Shown in pieces: positions 1 to 7,436 of a stretch of DNA of 26,854 bases. Under the pieces are notes generated by a model that saw nothing but the letters and a program-made list of their open reading frames with translations, was not told where the DNA came from and did no database searches. The position numbers and the translations under genes were made by a program. Location of the stretch: contig JAFDUB010000011.1 in the NCBI GenBank assembly GCA_019594025.1, forward strand, positions 1-26,854, written 5' to 3'. Source of the stretch: Thermoplasmata archaeon. Lineage in GTDB: Archaea > Thermoplasmatota > Thermoplasmata > Halarchaeoplasmatales > Halarchaeoplasmataceae. Every line of letters starts with the position of its first letter. Position 1 is the first letter of the stretch.

Positions 1-6
1 ACGCTC

Positions 7-45
7 ATGAATTTAAACGTAAATTCATTCACGAACCTTCGGTTC
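7..45 (-). other. Two hairpins downstream of tRNA-Arg
   Basis: Seen directly: positions 7-15 and 20-28 form a perfect 9-bp inverted repeat (ATGAATTTA / TAAATTCAT) around a 4-nt loop. Positions 33-37 and 41-45 form a second 5-bp stem (GAACC / GGTTC) around a 3-nt loop. Both lie downstream of the minus-strand tRNA-Arg, so they could be in its trailer, a terminator, or part of an element extending off the window edge. No coding potential is visible here. The function is unknown. Confidence 0.45.
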
Positions 46-82
46 TCATCCCTTTAGGTAATCTCGTCGCTTTGCTCCTCAA

Positions 83-156
83 TGCCCGATCCGGGATTCG
101 CACCCGGGTAAGAGGCTCCGCAGGCCTCCATGATATCCAGACTACACCAATCGGGC
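83..156 (-). tRNA. tRNA-Arg (anticodon GCG)
   Basis: The minus strand folds as a complete 74-nt tRNA cloverleaf. The 7-bp acceptor stem is GCCCGAT / ATCGGGC with discriminator A. The D arm carries a GGA in the loop. The anticodon stem is GAGGC / GCCTC around the loop CTGCGGA, giving anticodon GCG (reads CGC, arginine). The T stem is CCGGG / CCCGG. The variable loop is short (class I), there is no intron, and no 3' CCA is encoded. A TATA-like box at 175-184 sits about 24 nt upstream of the mature 5' end. The T loop starts TGC rather than the usual TTC, a small deviation. Confidence 0.93.
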
Positions 157-174
157 AGCGTGTTTGGACTTGCG

Positions 175-184
175 TAAGATAAAC
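175..184 (-). promoter_or_regulatory. TATA box for tRNA-Arg
   Basis: Minus-strand GTTTATCTTA is centred about 24 nt upstream of the tRNA 5' end, the expected distance for an archaeal TATA box. It lies in the divergent region shared with the YchF-like GTPase gene. Confidence 0.5.
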
Positions 185-271
185 TACTAATTTAATTTAT
201 CGACCGCATGTTGGTAGATATCAGGGACAATTATTATCTATGGTGTGACCGTTTGGGATTTGGTCATAAAC

Positions 272-1456
272 ATGGAAGTAGGTTTAGTTGGAAAGCCCAA
301 CGTTGGAAAAAGCACGTTCTTCGCGGCAGCTACAAGGGCGGATGTGGAGATGGCGTCCTATCCCTTCACAACCATAGACGCCAACAAAGGAGTGGGATAC
401 GTCAGAGCCCCCTGTCCTCACGAGGGCTTGGGAGTTCAATGTGAACCAAATCACACTCCTTGTATCGAAGGTACCAGGATGATACCTGTAAAAATAATAG
501 ATGTGGCTGGCCTCGTTCCCGACGCACACACCGGCAAGGGGCTGGGCAACAAGTTCCTGGACGATCTCAGACAGGCATCTGTACTGGTACATATCGTAGA
601 CGTAAGCGGTTCCACCAACGCAGAAGGTGAACCCTGCCCTGTTGGAAATCACGATCCGATAAACGACGTAGAATTTCTTGAAAAAGAGATTGACCATTGG
701 ATCAAGGGAATATTAGAAAATAATTGGGAGAAGGTATCTAGAAGATTAGAACTAACCAGTGGAAAGCTGGAAAAGGTGATTTATGAGCAGGTGTCCGGCC
801 TTGGTGTAACCGAAGGTAAGGTCTCGTCGGCTATCAGAGAAACCGACACCCCCCCCAATCTTAAGGATTGGGATGATGATACTTTGTTCCGCCTGGCTAA
901 GAACCTACGTTTAAAATGTAAACCGATAATCATAGCTGCGAATAAAGCAGACCTAGCACCTGCGGAAAACATAGAGTCACTTAAATCACTCGACTACCCG
1001 GTGGTGATCACCTCTGCAGAATACGAACTTGCTCTTCGAAAGGCAGCAGAGAAAGATATAGTTCATTATTTACCAGGTACGGATGACTTCGAGATATTAA
1101 ATGAAAACATAACCGGTCCTCAAAAGAAGGCCCTGGATAAAATAAGGGAATTCATGAAAGAAAACGGGGGCTTGGGAGTACAGCAGGTATTGGAAAAATC
1201 AGTCTATGAACAGCTGGATAGAATAGTGGTGTATCCCGTTGAAAACGAACACAACTACACCGATAAAAAGGGAAGAGTTCTGCCCGATGCCTACCTATTA
1301 CCCAAAGGTAGTACGGCGGAGGACCTGGCATACGCCGTCCACACGGACATAGGTGAAGGGTTCATACGTGCGGTGGACGCACGTATCCAACGTGTTATCG
1401 GTAGAGACCATATCCTTGAAGACGGCGACATAATTAAGATAGTATCATCAAGGTGA
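272..1456 (+). CDS. YchF/OLA1-like translation-associated GTPase with TGS domain
   Basis: A 394-residue protein of the archaeal YchF/Obg-related GTPase family. Visible motifs are the P-loop GKPNVGKST (residues 7-15), the G3 motif DVAG (77-80) followed by the family's glycine-rich HTGKGLGNKF stretch, NKAD as G4 (224-227), and a C-terminal TGS domain (about 318-392) ending in DGDIIKI. Length and domain order match the archaeal subfamily. YchF-family proteins bind ribosomes and hydrolyse ATP and/or GTP; here G4 is NKAD, closer to the GTPase consensus than the NxxE of bacterial YchF. A GTG start at 245 is also open, but the ATG at 272 begins directly with the beta-strand leading into the P-loop. 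The polymerase gene starts 2 nt after the stop, so the two are probably co-transcribed. Confidence 0.9.
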   Translation: MEVGLVGKPNVGKSTFFAAATRADVEMASYPFTTIDANKGVGYVRAPCPHEGLGVQCEPNHTPCIEGTRMIPVKIIDVAGLVPDAHTGKGLGNKFLDDLRQASVLVHIVDVSGSTNAEGEPCPVGNHDPINDVEFLEKEIDHWIKGILENNWEKVSRRLELTSGKLEKVIYEQVSGLGVTEGKVSSAIRETDTPPNLKDWDDDTLFRLAKNLRLKCKPIIIAANKADLAPAENIESLKSLDYPVVITSAEYELALRKAAEKDIVHYLPGTDDFEILNENITGPQKKALDKIREFMKENGGLGVQQVLEKSVYEQLDRIVVYPVENEHNYTDKKGRVLPDAYLLPKGSTAEDLAYAVHTDIGEGFIRAVDARIQRVIGRDHILEDGDIIKIVSSR

Positions 1457-1458
1457 AT

Positions 1459-3846
1459 ATGAGCGAAAGATTTAGGATACTTGCGGGAAGTTATTCAAGC
1501 ATCGACGACGGCGTAAGAATCGAGCTATTTTGTAAAAGCGAGAGCGGATTCTCTGCCGCACTTCTATACGACGGGTTCAGACCCTATTTTCACCTGGTTG
1601 ATCCTCCCAAAGATGTGGTGGCATCTTTAGAAAAAGACGGAGAAATCAAAGAAATTAAAGACGTCGAGCTGTGGGTTGACGAGGACTGCCGACCCTGCAA
1701 AAAGGTAGTATGCACATATCCGTGGAAAGTACCCGGCTACAGAGACAATTTATCAAAGAGGTGTGACGTACTAGCCGCCGATATCCCTTTCATACAGCGA
1801 TTTTTATTCGACTTGGACCTTCCTTCCACCATAACCATCGAAGGTAAAGAAATAGAGGAGAAAAAGTACCTCACTGACAAGGTATTCAAAGTTGAATCAT
1901 TCAAACCCGCTGAACCGTTCAAACCCGAGCTCAAATACCTGGGTTTTGATCTGGAGAACAGTATCGATGAAGATACCATATACACCATCTGTGCCGTCAC
2001 TTTCGATGAATCCAGACGGAAAAAAAGATGCTTCGACGGCGACGAAAGTACCGTCATAAAGCAGTTCCAGGAATTCGTACTTGAAGAAGATCCCGACGTA
2101 ATCACTGGATACAACATCAACGGCTACGATCTGCAGGTCATCGTGGATCGAGCAAAACTTCTAGGGATGGATTCACTGTACTTTGGCAGAGATAAATCCG
2201 AACTAAAAAGTGTCGGAAACCGCATGTGGAGGGCAACGGGACGTATAATAGCCGACGCCTGGTGGGCGGTGCGTATGGAACTGAACTTAAAGCGAGAAAC
2301 ACTGAACGCCGCGTCTTTAGAGGTATTGGATGAAGAGAAGATCGATGTAAATCCTCTGGAGATGGATAAAGAATGGGCGGAAAACCCGGAAAGGGTAAAA
2401 GAGTACTGTTTAAAAGACGCCGAGCTGGCCCTGGACATACTTCTTGAATTGGGCGTAATGGATAAAGCGATGGATATGGCTACCGTGTCACGCCTCCCGG
2501 TGGACGAAGGTTTGAACGGCCGCACATCAACACTGGTTGATTCTATACTTATCAGAGAGGCTGATCGGAAGAATATAGGCGTCCCTCTCACCTATCATCG
2601 GGGGCGAAGAGGTAAGATCAAAGGAGGATATGTTCATTCGATCGAACCCGGCCTCTACTATTGGGTGAGTGTACTTGATTTTAAAAGCATGTATCCCAGC
2701 ATAATAATTGAAAACAACATCTGTTTCACAACACTCTCCAACAGCGGTAAAATAGTAAGCCCTACCGGAGACCGCTTTTTGAGCCCCGAGCAAAAGAAAG
2801 GATTGTTACCACAGATATTATCGGATCTTATGGATGAGAGGGACGAAGTAAAAGCTAAGATGAAGGAATCCTCAGGCAAAGAAAAGAGCTACTACGACGG
2901 ACTACAGAACGCTATCAAGATACTCATGAACTCCTTCTACGGAGTATTCGCATCTTCCTTCTACCGATTCACCGACCCGAGGATAGGTGAAACCATAACC
3001 GCCTTCGCCCGGGAGAACATAAAGAAAGTCATCCATGATCTGGAATCCGAGGGTTTGAAGGTGATATATTCCGACACCGATAGTGTCTTCTTCCGATCTT
3101 CGGTAGAAAATGTAGACGGAACTATCGAGCTGAGCGAAAGGATCGCTGAAGAGCAGAGCAAAGGCGATATAGTTCTGGAGTTCGAAAAAGTGCTTAATCC
3201 ACTCTTCAGCCACGGTAGAAAGAAGCGTTACGTAGCCCGTGTCGTGTGGCCTGAAGAAGATATGCTGGTACGTGGATACGAGCTTAGGAGGAGCGATTCT
3301 TTCGATGCACAGAACGAGTCCCTGGAGGGGGTATTCAAACATATTCTAGATGGTGATATAGACGGTGCCACAGACGCGGCAAGAGAATGGGTGGATTTGG
3401 TAAGGGCCGGTGAGGTAAAAAAAGAAAAACTAGTCATTTCACGCTCCTGCAAAAATTTCAACTCATACGTTAATCCCGACAGTATGCCCAACGTCCAAGC
3501 CGCCCGGAAGATGAAGGAAAGGGGCTACCGTTTTACACCCGGTATGAAGGTATCGTGGATAGTCACCGATGCCAGCGTGTCCCCTCAGAAAGTGGAACCA
3601 TGGCTGCCGGAAAGCGGTGAAGATATAACACCCGACTACAACTACTATGCAGAAAGGGTAGCTCGAACTTTATCCCGCGTAACCGAAGTTTTCGGTTGGG
3701 ATGAAAAGGGTTTGCTGATGGGCAACAAACAATCCAGCCTGTTTTCTTCTAAATTCGATGATGGCAACTCTAAAAAGGAAGAGAAAAACAAGACGAAGAA
3801 GGTCAGTGATGAGAATAAAGAGCTCACACTTCAAGACTTCATGTAA
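1459..3846 (+). CDS. polB: Family B DNA polymerase with 3'-5' exonuclease
   Basis: A replicative/repair DNA polymerase of about 795 residues. Numbering from an alternative in-frame GTG at 1453 (2 residues longer), the exonuclease motifs are DLE in Exo I (165-167), NINGYD in Exo II (221-226) and YCLKD in Exo III (318-322). The KGGYV linker is near 390. Polymerase motif A is DFKSMYPSI (409-417), motif B is KILMNSFYG (489-497) and motif C is YSDTDS (539-544). All metal-binding acidic residues are present, so both activities should be intact. The C-terminal 45 residues are lysine- and serine-rich with PCNA-box-like sequences (QSSLFSSKF and terminal ELTLQDFM). The ATG at 1459 is preferred because AAGGTG, a Shine-Dalgarno-like sequence, ends a few bases upstream, overlapping the end of the GTPase gene. 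Confidence 0.95.
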   Translation: MSERFRILAGSYSSIDDGVRIELFCKSESGFSAALLYDGFRPYFHLVDPPKDVVASLEKDGEIKEIKDVELWVDEDCRPCKKVVCTYPWKVPGYRDNLSKRCDVLAADIPFIQRFLFDLDLPSTITIEGKEIEEKKYLTDKVFKVESFKPAEPFKPELKYLGFDLENSIDEDTIYTICAVTFDESRRKKRCFDGDESTVIKQFQEFVLEEDPDVITGYNINGYDLQVIVDRAKLLGMDSLYFGRDKSELKSVGNRMWRATGRIIADAWWAVRMELNLKRETLNAASLEVLDEEKIDVNPLEMDKEWAENPERVKEYCLKDAELALDILLELGVMDKAMDMATVSRLPVDEGLNGRTSTLVDSILIREADRKNIGVPLTYHRGRRGKIKGGYVHSIEPGLYYWVSVLDFKSMYPSIIIENNICFTTLSNSGKIVSPTGDRFLSPEQKKGLLPQILSDLMDERDEVKAKMKESSGKEKSYYDGLQNAIKILMNSFYGVFASSFYRFTDPRIGETITAFARENIKKVIHDLESEGLKVIYSDTDSVFFRSSVENVDGTIELSERIAEEQSKGDIVLEFEKVLNPLFSHGRKKRYVARVVWPEEDMLVRGYELRRSDSFDAQNESLEGVFKHILDGDIDGATDAAREWVDLVRAGEVKKEKLVISRSCKNFNSYVNPDSMPNVQAARKMKERGYRFTPGMKVSWIVTDASVSPQKVEPWLPESGEDITPDYNYYAERVARTLSRVTEVFGWDEKGLLMGNKQSSLFSSKFDDGNSKKEEKNKTKKVSDENKELTLQDFM

Positions 3847-3858
3847 TCACCACAAAGG

Positions 3859-3865
3859 TTTTTAA
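3859..3865 (+). promoter_or_regulatory. TATA-like box for surface-protein gene
   Basis: TTTTTAA is centred about 27 nt upstream of the ATG at 3889. If it is the TATA box, transcription would begin at or next to the start codon (leaderless mRNA). Confidence 0.5.
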
Positions 3866-3888
3866 TGTGCCGATGAATTTTTGATACG

Positions 3889-5883
3889 ATGAAACTGTAT
3901 GCAGTAATATTCGCCTTCATTCTTGTTTTGGTTTCCCTTACACCAATAATAGCTGCTCAAGAGGAAACATACATCTACGTTGAGTTGATTACACCGGAGG
4001 AGGGTACTTTATTGACCGGGGGCAGCAAATGGAATCTAACCTGGTCTGTGAATACCACCTTCGATTTATCCGCCGTCAGGCTGGACCTAGAGTATGTTTA
4101 CAACGGCACCGGCCCATATACCATAGTTGAAGATCTCCCGGGTGATAAAGATAATCTAACCTGGAATGTACCAGAAATCCACTCGGAGGAAGTTTTTCTT
4201 ATAATCAAAGCGGAGGCAGACGACAATAGGGCATGGGATATGGTACAAATAGGAATTGACACCACTACCCCAAGGTTAATTTCCTTTTCTCCCGAACCCG
4301 AAGGTCACTTATTTTCTATCGATTGTATTCAATTAATATTCAATGAAAGAATAAACGAACAAGACTTTCTATCCAACTTCACCCTTTACAGGGATGGAAC
4401 TCCCCTAATCGGTACTTACGATTTTCAGTTTGAAGATGATCAATTTATCGCCTCTTTTTGTCCCGCCGGTAAGCTGGACCGGGGAGACGGTTATAATTTT
4501 TCTCTGAACGGAACCGTTCGTGATTTGAGTCAACCAGGCAATAAGTTGTCCAAACAATTATTCGTTAATTTCACCGTGGTTGAAGGCCCACCAAGTGTTA
4601 CAGTTTATGAACCAACTGGGATTGTTCAAACGGTGGTCGGAGATAAGTTGAATATAACATGGTCTACTGGAAATTTTTTATTGGACGATAACCCTATCCA
4701 CATACGCTACACTATCGATGGAGGGGAAACGTGGTACAGTATAAGAGAGGGGATAAGCGATGTAGGTAAAGTTCAGTGGACGGTTCCCATGATGTTGAAT
4801 TTCAACTATCCGGTAACCGCCGTTATAAACGTCTCGGCAAAGAGCATAGATGGATATGTGGGATACGCCCATTCTTCCTTTTTTGTAATTCAAGAAAACA
4901 TACCTCCCACCGTTGAAGTTCTTCGACCATATTCCGGTGCCTATGGGGTTCGAAACCAAATATACCGTATCAGATGGAAGGCTGAGGACCATCGGCCTTT
5001 ACCTGATAATCCTATCTTAATTTCGGTTTCCACGGATAACGGGCTTAATTGGAGAGTTATAGCACAGAACGTGAACAACGGCGGGCAGTACGATTGGGAG
5101 GTTGATACCGTGCCTGGGACGGTATTGGTGAACGTGACGGTGACCGATAGTCATGGTGTCTCATCGTGGGCTCATTCTCCTCCTCTTACCGTACTTCCCG
5201 CTAACCCATTATCCATGAAACTCGAAGAAAATGCAACCTTTTACTATTCAAGAGAAAGGGTTAATATAACGTGGGAATCTCCTGAACTTGTGGAGGATGT
5301 GCAGTATGTTCGGCTGAACATCACTTACAACGCCGGTTCTACTTGGAGTACTCTTACAGAGTTGGAAATAGATAAAAAACACGTCCAGATCACGATGCCT
5401 TTCCAGATGTCTTCACGATGTATGATCAGATTAGAAGTCGTTGATGATGAAGGTACTTTGTTTTACTTCGACAGTCATATGTTCGAAATCATGCCCCGAT
5501 TATTGGATTTCTCAGTAGAACAGTCGGATGATTTTACTTTCGTTGAATTAGGGTTCGAGGGGTGGGTTCAGCTCACAGCGATACAAAGGGCATTTAGTCT
5601 GTACAAAAACGGTGAAGAAATTGAGGTATCCAACAGAGATATACTTCAGGTAGGTTCAACGACTATACTTTACATCGGGAGAGATCTTCCTCCCGGCGAT
5701 TACGTTGTTAGATTTGAATCGGAAGGTATTTCAGGTCAAGAATTTTCTACAATGGAGTTGGGCCGTTTTAGCGTAGAAGAGGAAACAGGTTATAATTATC
5801 AATATCTATTTGCATTGATCCCTATCTTTATCGTATCCATACATACTATCTATTATTTTAAATGGAATAAACGTACACCGTAG
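3889..5883 (+). CDS. Exported membrane-anchored Ig-like multidomain surface protein
   Basis: A 664-residue protein of unknown specific function. Residues 1-23 form a typical Sec signal peptide ending ...IIAAQ. At least three repeats of one Ig-like fold follow, each recognisable by a WN/NITW strand and a TxDGGxTW or STDNGLNW strand (near residues 45, 255-290 and 360-395), reminiscent of Kre9/KNH-type extracellular domains. Between the first two lies a segment like the SbsA-type bacterial Ig domain (about 130-235, starting RLISFSPEPEG). A single hydrophobic helix near 636-655 and the basic tail KWNKRTP make a C-terminal anchor. Many NxT/NxS sequons suggest a glycosylated extracellular region. 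It could be a cell-envelope or adhesion protein. Its stop codon abuts the stop of the convergent methyltransferase gene (TAGCTA at 5881-5886). Confidence 0.75.
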   Translation: MKLYAVIFAFILVLVSLTPIIAAQEETYIYVELITPEEGTLLTGGSKWNLTWSVNTTFDLSAVRLDLEYVYNGTGPYTIVEDLPGDKDNLTWNVPEIHSEEVFLIIKAEADDNRAWDMVQIGIDTTTPRLISFSPEPEGHLFSIDCIQLIFNERINEQDFLSNFTLYRDGTPLIGTYDFQFEDDQFIASFCPAGKLDRGDGYNFSLNGTVRDLSQPGNKLSKQLFVNFTVVEGPPSVTVYEPTGIVQTVVGDKLNITWSTGNFLLDDNPIHIRYTIDGGETWYSIREGISDVGKVQWTVPMMLNFNYPVTAVINVSAKSIDGYVGYAHSSFFVIQENIPPTVEVLRPYSGAYGVRNQIYRIRWKAEDHRPLPDNPILISVSTDNGLNWRVIAQNVNNGGQYDWEVDTVPGTVLVNVTVTDSHGVSSWAHSPPLTVLPANPLSMKLEENATFYYSRERVNITWESPELVEDVQYVRLNITYNAGSTWSTLTELEIDKKHVQITMPFQMSSRCMIRLEVVDDEGTLFYFDSHMFEIMPRLLDFSVEQSDDFTFVELGFEGWVQLTAIQRAFSLYKNGEEIEVSNRDILQVGSTTILYIGRDLPPGDYVVRFESEGISGQEFSTMELGRFSVEEETGYNYQYLFALIPIFIVSIHTIYYFKWNKRTP

Positions 5884-6648
5884 CTACCTTTCAGCAACAA
5901 CTATCCAAGATTCGTGTTTCTCTCCCGATAAATCATCTTCATACAGGTGACGGACGTTTTCGAATCCAGCATTTTTCAACAAACGCTCTATCTGCTTCTC
6001 TGTATACAGTTTCAGTTGAATATCGTATTCGCCCTCGATTATTTGCCCTTCCTCATCAACGTGAAGTTTCTCTACAATTTCGAGTATTTGGCTATCTGCA
6101 TGATAACTACTTCGGTTCAGTTTCCATACTTTTAAGCCATCTGGTGTCTCCCGCAGCGGTCGGTGTCTCTTCTCTGGACGTTTAAAATCTTCTTCAGGAG
6201 GTTTGAAAAGCTCAAGTGCAACCGCACCGCCTGATCTAAGGTGAGCAAATATCTTTCCAAGAACTGAGTTGATGTGCTTTTTTTCGAGAAAATGATGAAA
6301 ATCCCCTGTGGAAATAAATATAAAATCAAATTTTCTTCCTATATTGATGTACCTCGCATCATCTACAACAAGATTTTCTCCATCTATTCCCTCTTGCTCA
6401 AATTTCTCCCGAGCTCTATATATCATCGATTCTGTTAAATCTATCCCGGTAACGTTGAATCCCTCTTTAGCGAGACCAACCAAAATTTCTCCGGTACCAC
6501 ACATTAGGTGTAGCACATCGTTTCCGTATTGTGATGCTAGTTCGTCCCAGATTTTGATCTCTTTCGTCCTATCTGGAAAAAAATAATCTATGGTGTCAGC
6601 TCGCAGGGCGTACATCTCCGTCATATCAGCGGGCCTTACTCGTTTCAT
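5884..6648 (-). CDS. Class I SAM-dependent methyltransferase
   Basis: A 254-residue Rossmann-fold methyltransferase. From the ATG at 6648, motif I is VLHLMCGTGE (45-54), the acidic end of strand beta-2 is GID (68-70), and LVVDDARYI plus the IFISTGDFHHF region match motifs II and III. The second half has a beta-rich insert typical of methyltransferase-11/25-like small-molecule enzymes. The substrate cannot be told from sequence. A TTG at 6666 would add six residues; I prefer 6648 because a TATA-like box (6668-6677) lies about 24 nt upstream. It sits downstream of RadB on the same strand, but with its own apparent promoter, so co-regulation is only possible, not shown. Confidence 0.85.
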   Translation of the reverse strand: MKRVRPADMTEMYALRADTIDYFFPDRTKEIKIWDELASQYGNDVLHLMCGTGEILVGLAKEGFNVTGIDLTESMIYRAREKFEQEGIDGENLVVDDARYINIGRKFDFIFISTGDFHHFLEKKHINSVLGKIFAHLRSGGAVALELFKPPEEDFKRPEKRHRPLRETPDGLKVWKLNRSSYHADSQILEIVEKLHVDEEGQIIEGEYDIQLKLYTEKQIERLLKNAGFENVRHLYEDDLSGEKHESWIVVAER

Positions 6649-6667
6649 AGATTGGAAAATACTCAAG

Positions 6668-6677
6668 AATATTTAAT
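6668..6677 (-). promoter_or_regulatory. TATA-like box for methyltransferase gene
   Basis: Minus-strand ATTAAATATT is centred about 24 nt upstream of the ATG at 6648 and lies between the RadB stop and the methyltransferase start. It supports the ATG over the upstream TTG. Confidence 0.45.
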
Positions 6678-6689
6678 GCTTTTGAACAG

Positions 6690-7370
6690 TTAATTTAAAG
6701 CTACTACACCTTCGTCCGTGATACAACAATCGATACTATCTTTCTCGGGTAGGGAGCGATGTTTTATGAGGGATATCCTCCTGGTGTGCTTTCTTTTCCC
6801 TTTTTCAACCTTGATAATGGTCTTAGAGTTGTGATACAGCATGTGACCACCAACAGGCTGCTCGGTACCGTCACTTTGGTTTTGATATACCTGAGTGGTG
6901 ATCATAATAGGTACATCTTTTTTTCTAGCAATTTTTAGTAGTTTAATCATCTGGCGTCCGAGCCGGGAGTTGGCATTTTGATTTTCATCACTATTGATCA
7001 GTGTTCTATAGAAGATAGTCATGCTGTCTACAACGATTAGACCAAGATCTACATTTGTGGAAAAGGCCAGTCTTTCGATCTCCTCTAACCGTTTTTCTTG
7101 CTCTTTGAAGGAATGTGCTCTAAAAAATAGAGTGTTCTGTAAAACTTCATCCGAACAATCTTTTGACACCTGCTCCAAACGTTCTGTGGAAACACCTTCG
7201 GTATCCAAATAGATTACCTTCTTTCCCTGCATTGCCGCATTTCTCGTGAGTTGGAGACAAAGATTTGTTTTACCCGTTCCCCCTCCTCCGTACAACTCGG
7301 TGATAGCACCTGATTCCACACCACCTCTGAGTAAGGCGTCGAGAGGACTGCATCCCGTGGGTAACTTCAT
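6690..7370 (-). CDS. radB: DNA repair and recombination protein RadB
   Basis: A 226-residue RecA-fold ATPase. The Walker A motif is GGGGTGKT (28-35), followed by NLCLQL. The Walker B strand is LGLIVVDS. A MITTQVYQNQSDGTEQPVGG segment matches the L2-region consensus of RadA/RadB. Unlike RadA, it has no N-terminal helix-hairpin-helix domain and starts directly at the ATPase core (LPTGCSPLDALLRGG), which with the short length is diagnostic of RadB. RadB is an archaeal Rad51 paralogue, mainly euryarchaeal, thought to assist RadA in homologous recombination and Holliday-junction processing. A TATA-like box lies about 30 nt upstream (7394-7405). Confidence 0.92.
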   Translation of the reverse strand: MKLPTGCSPLDALLRGGVESGAITELYGGGGTGKTNLCLQLTRNAAMQGKKVIYLDTEGVSTERLEQVSKDCSDEVLQNTLFFRAHSFKEQEKRLEEIERLAFSTNVDLGLIVVDSMTIFYRTLINSDENQNANSRLGRQMIKLLKIARKKDVPIMITTQVYQNQSDGTEQPVGGHMLYHNSKTIIKVEKGKRKHTRRISLIKHRSLPEKDSIDCCITDEGVVALN

Positions 7371-7393
7371 ACCAAACCAAAGAAAGGGGTTGA

Positions 7394-7405
7394 TTTTATT
7401 ATTTA
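7394..7405 (-). promoter_or_regulatory. TATA-like box for radB
   Basis: AT-rich minus-strand TAAATAATAAAA lies about 30 nt upstream of the radB ATG (7370), consistent with a leaderless or very short-leader mRNA. Confidence 0.4.
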
Positions 7406-7436
7406 TGGTCCTTTAGTTCAAAATTCAAGTAAAAAA

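Noticed and set aside
208..444. A 78-codon frame overlapping the YchF-like gene start
   Set aside because: Out-of-frame overlap with a clear GTPase; no recognisable protein.
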